From Spirochaetota bacterium (GTDB lineage: Bacteria; Spirochaetota; Spirochaetia; Treponematales; UBA12059): 64,000 nucleotides of DNA. Shown here in pieces: positions 37,608-45,132 of this stretch. Positions within the stretch are counted from its first letter, which is position 1; each line of letters opens with the position of its first letter. The stretch is taken from the NCBI GenBank assembly GCA_022703505.1, contig JAKLDN010000003.1, forward strand, positions 186,001-250,000, given 5' to 3'. The notes under the pieces were generated by a model. It was not told the DNA's origin. It was given only the letters and a program-made list of their open reading frames with translations, and did no database searches. The position numbers and the translations under genes were made by a program.

Positions 37608-39100
37608 AACCCCTGGTGGCCGCGGCCCGGGCCGCGGACCTGGACCGGCGGATCCGGGAGGAGGCCGGGGTTCCCGAGGCGGCCCTGATGGAAAACGCCG
37701 CGGCCGGGATGGAAGCCGTCCTGGTATCGCGGGGGCTCGCGGGCGGAACCGTGACGGCCCTGGTGGGCAAGGGGAACAACGGAGGGGACGCCCTGGCCGT
37801 CCTCCGGCGCCTGGCCTTCAGGTCCGCCGGCGGCCGGAGGGACGGTCTTTCGGCCGTCCTCTCCTCCGGCGAGCCCGGGGGACTCGCCGGGCAGCAGCTC
37901 AAGGCGGCCCGGGCCTGCGGGACCCGGGTTCTCTCCTGGGACAGGGAAGAGCCCGCCTGCCGGGAACTCCTCGCACGGTCCTCCCTGATCCTGGACGGTA
38001 TCGCGGGTACGGGCCTGTCCGGCCCCCTCCGGCCCCGGGAAGCCGCCCTGGCGGAGGCGGCCGGATCCTGCGGCGCCGTGGTCGCGGCCGTGGACGTGCC
38101 CTCCGGATGCGGGGACGGGATCCCGCCGGGATCCCCCGTACTCCGGGCGGACCTGACCCTCTGCGTCGAGCCCTACAAAGTCTGCTTGTTCCGGCCCAAG
38201 GCCCGGCCCTTCGCGGGCGAGATCGTTCCGGTCTCCGGGGTCTTCCCCCGGGATTCCGGGGAGGAGTCCCCGATCCGCCTCCTGGAGCCCGGCGACCTCG
38301 CCGACCTGGTCCCCCCGCTCCGTCCGGAGGCCCACAAGTACCAGCGGGGGCATTGCCTGGTCTTCGCCGGGGAAGTCGGCACTTCCGGTGCCGCCGTCCT
38401 GGCCGCCCGGGGAGCCACCGCGGGTGGGGCGGGGCTCGTGACCCTCCATGTCCGCCCGGACATCTGGCAGGCCGCCGCTTCCTCCCTGGCCGGGGAGCTC
38501 GTGCGGCCCCTTCCACCGGACCCCGCGGACCTGGACCTGGGCAGGGCCCGCGCCGTCGTGGCCGGGCCCGGCTGGGGCCGGGACGGAATCGCGGCGGCCG
38601 TCCTCCGGAGGCTCTGGGACTCGCCCCTGCCCCTGGTCCTGGACGCGGACGCCCTGACCCTCCTCCGGGACCTGGACCTCCCGGCCCGCGTGTATCCTCT
38701 GGTCCTGACCCCCCACCCCGGAGAGGCCGAGCGCCTGTTCGGGCGCCCGGCGGCGGACTTCCTGCGGTCCCCGGAGGAAACCCTGCCGGACCTGTGCCGC
38801 CGATGGGGCGCCGTGGTCGTCCTGAAAACCCCGGTCACCTGGATCGCGTCCCCGGACGGCCGCTTCGCGGTCCACGACGGGATGGACGGGTCCCTGGCCG
38901 TGGGCGGAAGCGGGGACGTCCTGGCCGGGCTTTGCGGCGCCCTGCTGGCCCGCGGGCTGGGCCCCTTCGAGGCGGCCCGGGCGGCTGTCCTGGCCCACGG
39001 CCTAGCCGGGACCGAGGCCCGGAAGGCCCTGGGACACTACGGGGCGGAGGCCCTGCCCGGTTTCGCGGCGAAGGTCCTGGGAGGAATCCATGGTCAATAA
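37604..39100 (+). CDS. nnr: Bifunctional NAD(P)HX epimerase/dehydratase, probable CTG start
   Basis: 498 residues. The N-terminal epimerase domain has AALMENAAAGM and GKGNNGGDALAVLRRL; the C-terminal ADP-dependent dehydratase has HKYQRGHCLVFAGEVGTSGAAVLAARGATAGGAGLVT, LTPHPGEAERL and AVGGSGDVLAGLCGAL. The enzyme repairs hydrated NAD(P)H. CTG at 37604 (in a CTGA overlap with the lipoprotein stop) is preceded by GGGAGG (37592-37597) with six bases between; the next possible start, GTG 37616, is too far from the SD and cuts into the family's N-terminus. Confidence 0.87.
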   Translation: MKPLVAAARAADLDRRIREEAGVPEAALMENAAAGMEAVLVSRGLAGGTVTALVGKGNNGGDALAVLRRLAFRSAGGRRDGLSAVLSSGEPGGLAGQQLKAARACGTRVLSWDREEPACRELLARSSLILDGIAGTGLSGPLRPREAALAEAAGSCGAVVAAVDVPSGCGDGIPPGSPVLRADLTLCVEPYKVCLFRPKARPFAGEIVPVSGVFPRDSGEESPIRLLEPGDLADLVPPLRPEAHKYQRGHCLVFAGEVGTSGAAVLAARGATAGGAGLVTLHVRPDIWQAAASSLAGELVRPLPPDPADLDLGRARAVVAGPGWGRDGIAAAVLRRLWDSPLPLVLDADALTLLRDLDLPARVYPLVLTPHPGEAERLFGRPAADFLRSPEETLPDLCRRWGAVVVLKTPVTWIASPDGRFAVHDGMDGSLAVGGSGDVLAGLCGALLARGLGPFEAARAAVLAHGLAGTEARKALGHYGAEALPGFAAKVLGGIHGQ

Positions 39101-39638
39101 GGGACCCGAGATGAGGATTCCGGACGACGGGGGCGTCTCGGAGGACGGGATCCGGCGCCACTACAGCCGGGAGCGCCGGCTGGCCGGCGCATCCCCCGAG
39201 GTTCGGTGGCTGTCCCGGCAGTACGGGGCCAAGCGCCCGGGCATCCTGGGCTCCCTCCTGGCCACGGGCCCCCTCCGGTTCATGTTCTTCACCCTCCTTC
39301 TGTTCATGGCCGCGGGAGCCCTGCTCTCGTTCCTTTCGGGTCGGGAGGATTCCGGCGTCCTGGGGGGCAGCCTCTACAAGGCCGCGGCCTTCCGGTTCGG
39401 GGATTCCGCGTACATCACCGTCACCCGGACCGCCCGGAACGAGGCCGCCTACCAAGGGCCCCTGCGCCTGGCGGCCTACCTGGACGGCCGGCCCGCGGCC
39501 TCCGGGGACTTCACGGCGGGAGCCGTCCCCAAGGAGGAGTACCGGCTCACGGCTCCCTCCCCCGAGCCCGTGCGGAAGCTTTCCGTCCGGGTCGAGGCCG
39601 GGGGGCTCGCCCTCGAGCTGACGGCTCCGGTCAAGTAG
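39090..39638 (+). CDS. Single-pass membrane protein of unknown function
   Basis: 182 residues, overlapping the nnr stop by 11 bases, with GGGAGGAA upstream. A charged N-terminal 60 residues (cytoplasmic) precedes one transmembrane helix (FMFFTLLLFMAAGALLSFL, about 65-83) and an outer beta-rich domain (AAFRFGDSAYITVTRTAR...). No family is recognised. Position suggests co-transcription with nnr. Confidence 0.72.
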   Translation: MVNKGPEMRIPDDGGVSEDGIRRHYSRERRLAGASPEVRWLSRQYGAKRPGILGSLLATGPLRFMFFTLLLFMAAGALLSFLSGREDSGVLGGSLYKAAAFRFGDSAYITVTRTARNEAAYQGPLRLAAYLDGRPAASGDFTAGAVPKEEYRLTAPSPEPVRKLSVRVEAGGLALELTAPVK

Positions 39639-39669
39639 GGACCTGTCCGGACCGCCGTTCCGACTTACC

Positions 39670-39698
39670 TTGACCGGACCCGGGCTTTGGGTTAGATT
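39670..39698 (+). promoter_or_regulatory. Promoter placed seven bases from a leader ORF
   Basis: TTGACC (39670-39675), 17 bases, TAGATT (39693-39698), seven bases, ATG at 39706. The same geometry is seen at coaD. Confidence 0.6.
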
Positions 39699-39705
39699 GA
39701 ACGGG

Positions 39706-39738
39706 ATGAAGAACCACGGCCCGGGGGTTGCCGCATGA
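39706..39738 (+). CDS. Ten-codon leader ORF coupled to the downstream membrane protein
   Basis: ATG at 39706 begins MKNHGPGVAA and stops at the TGA of 39736-39738, which overlaps the ATG of the next gene (39735) as ATGA. The promoter geometry would put the transcript's 5' end at this ATG. Translation of the leader could deliver ribosomes to the downstream start, or the segment may only be a short leader RNA. No database support is possible at this length. Confidence 0.4.
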   Translation: MKNHGPGVAA

Positions 39739-40145
39739 TCCAATTCTATTTCCTCAGCGTCCTGCTGAACGTCCTGGGGGGCTACGCCCTCCTGATCCAG
39801 GGCGGCGGGGACAAGGGAACAAAATTCGACGGAGTGCGCAACTTCCTCAAGGACATGACCGTCCGCCTGGTCCTGGGCGTCCTGGCGGTCATCGTGGGCT
39901 TCTTCAAGCTCCTCACGGTCATGCGGGGGGACATCCCCATCGTGGGGGACTTCCTCCCGGCTCTGGCGGGCCTGGCCTCCGGGTTCTCGCTCCTCCTGGA
40001 GTTCTACCGCAGCAATTCCAACGTGACCACGGACACCCTGGAGCGCATGGACCGGATCTTCACCGCGAACCGCAGGATCGTGGGCATATCCTCCATGATC
40101 GTCGGCTTCGTCCACTTCCTCTTCGCCTCGGTCCTCTTCCTCTAG
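39735..40145 (+). CDS. Small multi-spanning membrane protein of unknown function
   Basis: 136 residues with about four hydrophobic segments (FYFLSVLLNVLGGYALLI, LVLGVLAVIVGFFKLLTV, FLPALAGLASGFSLLLEFY, MIVGFVHFLFASVLFL). No catalytic motif seen. The order membrane protein then Nudix hydrolase gives no functional clue. Family not recognised. Confidence 0.75.
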   Translation: MIQFYFLSVLLNVLGGYALLIQGGGDKGTKFDGVRNFLKDMTVRLVLGVLAVIVGFFKLLTVMRGDIPIVGDFLPALAGLASGFSLLLEFYRSNSNVTTDTLERMDRIFTANRRIVGISSMIVGFVHFLFASVLFL

Positions 40146-40150
40146 CCCCC

Positions 40151-40528
40151 ATGCCCGACTCCGTGGCGGGGATCGCCCTCCGGAACGGCCTCGTCTTCGT
40201 CGCCCGGCGCAGGCCCGGCGGGTCGATGGGCGGCAAGTGGGAGTTCCCCGGGGGGAAGCTCGAGCCCGGGGAGACCCCGGAGGAGACCCTGGTCCGCGAG
40301 TTCCGGGAGGAACTGGGCCTGGAGGTTCGGCCGGGCGCCCTGCTGGGGGAATCCGAGTTCGAGAACGAGGGAGTCCGCTTCCGCCTGCGGGCCTACCGGG
40401 TCGAGTTCGACGGCGAGCCCTCCTTCCTGGCGGAGCACCAGGACGTCCGCTGGCTGTCACGGACCGAGCTCGAGGACCTGGATTTGGCGCCCAGCGACCG
40501 GAGCCTGCTACGGTTTCTGCCGGGGTAG
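40151..40528 (+). CDS. Nudix hydrolase, MutT-like (8-oxo-dGTP diphosphatase)
   Basis: 125 residues. A complete Nudix box GGKLEPGETPEETLVREFREELGLEV (given here only as GX5EX7REXXEEXGX: from Gly at KWEFPGGKLE to REFREELGLE). GIALRNGLVFVARRRPGGSMGGKWEFPGG is typical of MutT. It would clean oxidised GTP from the nucleotide pool. It starts five bases after the membrane protein; no clear SD, so it may depend on coupling. Confidence 0.88.
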   Translation: MPDSVAGIALRNGLVFVARRRPGGSMGGKWEFPGGKLEPGETPEETLVREFREELGLEVRPGALLGESEFENEGVRFRLRAYRVEFDGEPSFLAEHQDVRWLSRTELEDLDLAPSDRSLLRFLPG

Positions 40529-40569
40529 GGCGGCGGGGCGCCGAAGAGCCGCCGGGCTCCGGGAAATCG

Positions 40570-41049
40570 TTACGAAGCCCGGGCGGGGGCCCCGGCGGGC
40601 TTCCGGGACCGCTTGAAGAACTCGCCCATCTCCTCGGCCACGACGTTGAGGCCCTGGACCCGATCCTTGATCAGCTTGACCGCCTGGTAGACCTCCAGGG
40701 CCCCGGCTATGGCGTCGGAGTTGACCGCCATCTGGGTGTCCCGGAGGGAGTCCGCTAGCTGGTTAACCTGGTCCAGTATGGGGACGAGGTCCTTGGAGAG
40801 CTCGCAGTCCCGCTTGAGCTCCGCGGCGTCGAAGATCCGGGGCAGGATGTCCGGATGGTCGTTGACCACGTTGTACGCCTTGTCCACGAAGGCCGTGTAG
40901 CCGTTGCCCGTCTTGAACAGGGACTGCACCTGGTCGGGCCGGAGGGTCAGCAAAAACCCCAGGCTCTTGCGCACCGAGGCCAGCTTGGAAAGGATGTCCG
41001 CCTTGACCTCGTCGGAAAGGACCGCCGAAACGAGATTCTGTCTAGCCAT
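40570..41049 (-). CDS. Conserved helical protein of unknown function
   Basis: 159 residues from the ATG at 41049, which has a strong AGGAGG SD; the longer ORF upstream is not needed. The sequence is almost wholly helical (VKADILSKLASVRKSLGFLLTLRPDQ, LPRIFDAAELKRDCELSKDLVPILDQVNQLADSLRDT). It resembles a widespread uncharacterised small helical family that shares the motif order K-G-AFV, P-F-x-A-E-K-D-x-E-L-x-L-x-P-I; I cannot name it. It is monocistronic and borders the defence island. Confidence 0.75.
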   Translation of the reverse strand: MARQNLVSAVLSDEVKADILSKLASVRKSLGFLLTLRPDQVQSLFKTGNGYTAFVDKAYNVVNDHPDILPRIFDAAELKRDCELSKDLVPILDQVNQLADSLRDTQMAVNSDAIAGALEVYQAVKLIKDRVQGLNVVAEEMGEFFKRSRKPAGAPARAS

Positions 41050-41159
41050 GAAAACCTCCTGATTTTTACTGCGACCTATACAGGACGAACCAGTACGGAG
41101 GCGCCCCGGCAGAGGTTGTGTCACACCAGGGGAAAGTGTACGACGGATAATGCGAGAGT

Positions 41160-41183
41160 GCTTGTAGACATTTGTCTACAAGC
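41160..41183. repeat. Perfect 11-base inverted repeat at island edge
   Basis: GCTTGTAGACA (41160-41170) and TGTCTACAAGC (41173-41183) around two T. It lies in the 245-base gap between the helical-protein gene and the island's last gene; no U-run follows. The rest of 41050-41294 shows no other signal. It may be the 3'-end hairpin of the island transcript or a boundary. Confidence 0.6.
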
Positions 41184-41294
41184 GGAGGTGGAGGTGGAGG
41201 GGGGAGGATGCCGAAAGAGAGAGGTTATTCCTTAAGATGCTGATCTGGCACCCGTTATCGTGAGGAGTATTGGGCGATAGTTGCCGTACAACCG

Positions 41295-42374
41295 CTAAAA
41301 CGCATCCGGAACAAGCTTCAGCCGGTTGATCGAATCGAATGCTGTGGAAAGAGCGGCATGTGTTTCCAGTACTTCCCGGGAATCCCAGCATCTCAGCTTG
41401 TTCTTGAGTTCCGGAAGTGTCGCAGCCTCCGCTTTTATTTTTTCAAGTTGCCGTTCATCGCTCACGGCGACAACCGCCTGTACGGCTGGATTCGAGAGAG
41501 AGCGGAGGAGGTTGAGCTGAAGGCTGTCAATGCTGCCCGAAGTCTGAACCTCAAATGCGTAGAGCACGCGCCCCATGTTACTGATCGAAGCCTCCCACAG
41601 AACATCGATGCGGGTACCCGTGGTAACGGTCTGTTCCGTGCTTGTCTTGAATCCAAGCCACGTCCCGATCTCGGCGATCTTGTCCCGTACTTCGTTATGA
41701 ACGAATACCTGATCTTGTTGATTCTGGGCACCTTGCGTTTGACTTTGAACGGCTGATGGGATAACCGGGGGGTTCTTTTCTTGAACGAGGTCCCAAAAGA
41801 AGTAATCAACGAAGAGCATATCCACATCTTCAAAACCAGCGTTGGAAAGCGCGTCTGCGACACTTGAAGCCAGGTGGATCAGTCGATCATAGAATGCGCC
41901 TATGATCTGATAGTCGTATCTCGGAAGACTTGTTTCCCCAAGGCGTTCGAGCGCTTCCTTGGCTCTGCGGTTCCAGACGGGGAAACGACTAGGATAGTAA
42001 TGGGCGAGCAGTTCGCTAACCATCGCCGGTCCTATCTGAGATACACAATCTCGAAACCTATCCCACCTAATTGCGACTGGAGCGTCGTCATAAAGAAGGG
42101 AGGCAAGGTTATCTCTAACGACTTCGAGTGTATTTTTCTCGATGATAAGATCGGTATAGTAGCGCTTATTACCCCAGATCAACATGGCCCAAAGCCTGGA
42201 AAGATATTCCTCAAGAGAATCGGCGTTGAGGGTGAGCAGGCGTGCACGATTCCATGCCTGGAACCATGCGACACGCTCGCTTCGCTCCTGGCGAGCCTGG
42301 CGATATTCCTCGGGATTCGTTATGGAGCGTTCCTTATATTCTTGAATGCAATGGTCAAGCAGTTTCTGATCCAT
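41295..42374 (-). CDS. Putative PD-(D/E)XK-type nuclease-like protein of a restriction island
   Basis: 359 residues from the ATG at 42374 (GGGGGTGA upstream; GTG at 42383 is an alternative). The N-terminal 190 residues are helical and Trp/Arg-rich. The C-terminal part has VRDKIAEIGTWLGFKTSTE then RIDVLWEAS and LYAFEVQTSGSID, the order of beta strands and Asp...Glu-x-Gln expected of a PD-(D/E)XK fold with Gln in place of the usual Lys. It is 52 bases downstream of hsdM on the same strand. Lower GC than the chromosome. No named family recognised; function in DNA restriction is inference. Confidence 0.6.
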   Translation of the reverse strand: MDQKLLDHCIQEYKERSITNPEEYRQARQERSERVAWFQAWNRARLLTLNADSLEEYLSRLWAMLIWGNKRYYTDLIIEKNTLEVVRDNLASLLYDDAPVAIRWDRFRDCVSQIGPAMVSELLAHYYPSRFPVWNRRAKEALERLGETSLPRYDYQIIGAFYDRLIHLASSVADALSNAGFEDVDMLFVDYFFWDLVQEKNPPVIPSAVQSQTQGAQNQQDQVFVHNEVRDKIAEIGTWLGFKTSTEQTVTTGTRIDVLWEASISNMGRVLYAFEVQTSGSIDSLQLNLLRSLSNPAVQAVVAVSDERQLEKIKAEAATLPELKNKLRCWDSREVLETHAALSTAFDSINRLKLVPDAF

Positions 42375-42435
42375 GTCGCTCACCCCCTGATTTATGCGAT
42401 AATTTGGTGCGGTCCCTTTCTGTCCTCTCTCCGCC

Positions 42436-44049
42436 TCACCCCGGCGGCAGTAGGGGAAGCCCCAGCTCTTTCAGGAATTCGTTGTGTTTGTCCTGGGCCG
42501 TCTTGATCTCGTCCTCGATACGGACCAGGTCGGAATGGACCGAGGCCAGGTCGATCTCGGGCTCCTCCTGGGCCGTGCTAATGTACCGGGAAATATTGAG
42601 GTTGTAGCCTTCCTCCGCTATGCGGCCCATGGGGACGCGCGCGGAATACCGGGCTTCCTCCCGGCGGTGCTGGTAGGTATCCACGATCTTTTCGATGTGC
42701 TCGTCGAGAAGCACGTTCTGCCGCTTGCCCTTCTCGAAGTGCCCGGCGGCGTTGATGAAGAGGATGTCGTCGGGCTTCTTGCACTTCTTGAGCACCAGAA
42801 CGCAGACCGGGATGCCGGTGGAATAGAAAAGGTTGGCGGGCAGGCCGATGACGGTGTCGATGTGGCCGTCCTTCAAGAGCTTGGTGCGGATTTTTTCCTC
42901 CGCTCCTCTGCGGAACAGGACCCCGTGGGGCAGGATGATGGCCATCACGCCCTGATCCGAGAGGTAGTGGAAGCCGTGGAGGAGAAAGGCGAAGTCCGCG
43001 GCGGACTTGGGGGCCAGGCCGTGGTTCTTGAAGCGCACGTCGTCGGCCATGTCCTCCTTGGGTTCCCATCGGTAGCTGAAGGGGGGATTGGCCACGACGG
43101 CGTCGAACTTGGGCATCCGGGCCGGGTTGGTCTCCCTCAGGAAGTCCCAGTCGTTGGTAAGGGTGTCGCCGTGGTAGATCTCGAACTCCGTGTCCTTGAC
43201 CCCGTGCAGGAGCATGTTCATGCGCGCGAGGTTGTAGGTGGTGATGTTCTTCTCCTGGCCGCAGATCCTGCCGATGCCGTGGGGACCCATCTGCTTGCGC
43301 ACGTTCAGGAGCAGGGACCCGGAGCCGCAGGCGAAGTCCAGGACGCTCCCGAGGCGGGGAACCTTGCCGGTCGCGGGCTCCTGGCCGTCCAAGGTGACAA
43401 TGCGGGAGAGGATGGTGGAGATCTGCTGGGGGGTGTAGAACTCGCCGGCCTTCTTTCCCGACCCGGCTGCGAACTGGCCGATCAGGTACTCGTAGGCGTC
43501 CCCCAGGGAGTCCACGTCGGTGGAGAACTCGGAAAGGCCCTTGGCGATCTCCTTTACGATGTCGCAGAGCTTCTTGTTCTTGTCGGCGTGGGTGCGGCCG
43601 AGCTTTTCGGAGCCAAGGTTGATCTCCGAGAAGAGGCCCTGGAAGGTGCTCTCGAAGGACTCGTTCTCGATGTACTTGAAGCCGTCCCGCAGGGTGTCCA
43701 GGAGGTCGGGGCTCTGGTCCCGGGCGAGGTTGGCGATGTTGGTCCAGAGGTGGTCCGGCTTGATCACGTAGTGGATCTTGCGCCGCATCTGCTTTTCGAA
43801 GTCCACGATGTCGTCGGGATTGTTCGCGTACCAGACCGCAAGCGGTACGCGCGGGTCGCTGGCGGGGATGGCGGGGTAGTCCCGGGCAAGCTCCTTCTTG
43901 GCCGCGGCCTCGTAGTTGTCCGAGAGGTAGCGCAGGAAGAGGAAGGACAGCATGTAGTCGCGGAAATCGTCCGCGTTCATCGCGCCCCGCAGTTGGTCCG
44001 CGATGGCCCAGAGGGTCTTGCCGAGTTGTTGGTGGTTATAATCGGTCAT
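42436..44049 (-). CDS. hsdM: Type I restriction-modification system methyltransferase subunit HsdM
   Basis: 537 residues from the ATG at 44049. N-terminal helical domain (LGKTLWAIADQLRGAMNADDFRDYMLSFLFLRYL), SAM-binding VLDFACGSGSLLLNV, catalytic N6-adenine motif VVANPPFSYRW and a C-terminal region with KKCKKPDDILFINAAGHFEKGKRQN. It methylates adenine at the site chosen by HsdS. It lies after hsdS and the ATPase gene rather than directly after hsdR. GC content here is back near the chromosomal level. Confidence 0.96.
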   Translation of the reverse strand: MTDYNHQQLGKTLWAIADQLRGAMNADDFRDYMLSFLFLRYLSDNYEAAAKKELARDYPAIPASDPRVPLAVWYANNPDDIVDFEKQMRRKIHYVIKPDHLWTNIANLARDQSPDLLDTLRDGFKYIENESFESTFQGLFSEINLGSEKLGRTHADKNKKLCDIVKEIAKGLSEFSTDVDSLGDAYEYLIGQFAAGSGKKAGEFYTPQQISTILSRIVTLDGQEPATGKVPRLGSVLDFACGSGSLLLNVRKQMGPHGIGRICGQEKNITTYNLARMNMLLHGVKDTEFEIYHGDTLTNDWDFLRETNPARMPKFDAVVANPPFSYRWEPKEDMADDVRFKNHGLAPKSAADFAFLLHGFHYLSDQGVMAIILPHGVLFRRGAEEKIRTKLLKDGHIDTVIGLPANLFYSTGIPVCVLVLKKCKKPDDILFINAAGHFEKGKRQNVLLDEHIEKIVDTYQHRREEARYSARVPMGRIAEEGYNLNISRYISTAQEEPEIDLASVHSDLVRIEDEIKTAQDKHNEFLKELGLPLLPPG

Positions 44050-44052
44050 CAA

Positions 44053-45132
44053 TCACTCCGCATGCAATACAAACTTGAATTGATCCATCAGTTTCCCAAG
44101 GATGTCTGAAAATAGCCTTTTATTATCTTCTACGAGTTCATCGGATTCGTACAAGTAAATGTTCTTGTGGCTAAGCGTATTGACGGTCTGCGAGTATGTG
44201 TCAGAATCCTCAACACCAATGACTTGAAGAACATGGCCAACCTTTCCTGTCCCCAGAAAAGAAGCCATATTTTCTAATACCTGTCGAAGCAATACAAAAT
44301 GATAAGATTTAACTTCATCCATATCTTGCGCTTGCTTTAGTATCTGAAGCAAGCGCAAGTGGTATAGGAAGACATCTTTTTTGCAAGTTTCAAGAGTTAA
44401 ATCGCCATGTTTGCTACTGAGAATCATGGGGCATGTATAACGTTTGTACTTATCACTTTTTTCCCCTTTTTGAAGGTAATCGAATAGGATCGAGAATAAG
44501 CCAATATGGTGTGTTGCTATAATTATCTTCCGTTTCTCATAGTACTCATCTATAAGGTCGAATAGCGTAGATGACGTAATGAAGATGTTGTGATCATCTA
44601 GGCTGGACACGGGGTCGTCAATAAATAAGTGGCTAGAATTTATATCCGCCCATCCTTCCACTTCAAATAGAGCTAAAAAGAAACACCACACAAATATACG
44701 TTCTTCTCCTCTTGAAATCTTAATCGAGGGAGTAGCAACATCAAGGTCGGAATTGGGAATGAAAAAAGAGATGGACTTGATGCCCTTCTCTACATCATCA
44801 TGCATGGTAAACTCGAAATCATACTTTGGTTTGTACGCTTTCAGTTTCTTTCGAATAATGCCTTCTGTTAGTGAAGAGTGAAATTTGCTAAGCGTGCTTG
44901 GCTGAACAATAAGTCGAGTATCTGCACCATTATTTTCTTCATCGTTGTTCCAGACGAACAAATCCTCGCTGTATGCGTTGTAATAAACCCCAGTATGTGT
45001 TCCGTCGGTCAGTTTCGTTTCGTTTTTGTACGCGACGGAAAGTTGTGTCTTTCCGACGGCATTGAACCCAAAAACCAGAATAATCTTTGCGTCACTCTGC
45101 TTAAGTAATGTGGCTATCTCTGGTAGGGTCAT
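44053..45132 (-). CDS. ABC-type ATPase linked to type I restriction genes; possible PrrC-like anticodon nuclease
   Basis: 359 residues, markedly AT-rich compared with its neighbours. Walker A GFNAVGKT (22-29), signature-like SRGEERIFVWCFFLALFE, Walker B with D-loop LFIDDPVSSLDD and H-loop IIIATHHIG are those of SMC/ABC-like NTPases, including the N-domain of PrrC and RloA/RloC. Near the C-terminus, LLRQVLENM places Arg283 and Glu287 four apart and LSH places His322 35 residues later, 37 from the end. T4-type PrrC nuclease has Arg320, Glu324 and His356 with 40 residues after the His. It sits between hsdS (ATGA overlap) and hsdM, inside a restriction operon as prrC does. It could instead be a non-nuclease RloA-type ATPase. 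Confidence 0.6.
   Translation of the reverse strand: MTLPEIATLLKQSDAKIILVFGFNAVGKTQLSVAYKNETKLTDGTHTGVYYNAYSEDLFVWNNDEENNGADTRLIVQPSTLSKFHSSLTEGIIRKKLKAYKPKYDFEFTMHDDVEKGIKSISFFIPNSDLDVATPSIKISRGEERIFVWCFFLALFEVEGWADINSSHLFIDDPVSSLDDHNIFITSSTLFDLIDEYYEKRKIIIATHHIGLFSILFDYLQKGEKSDKYKRYTCPMILSSKHGDLTLETCKKDVFLYHLRLLQILKQAQDMDEVKSYHFVLLRQVLENMASFLGTGKVGHVLQVIGVEDSDTYSQTVNTLSHKNIYLYESDELVEDNKRLFSDILGKLMDQFKFVLHAE

Noticed and set aside
42484-44109. 541-codon frame opposite hsdM
   Set aside because: Low-complexity Val/Leu/Gly composition; hsdM on the minus strand has its NPPF and SAM motifs.
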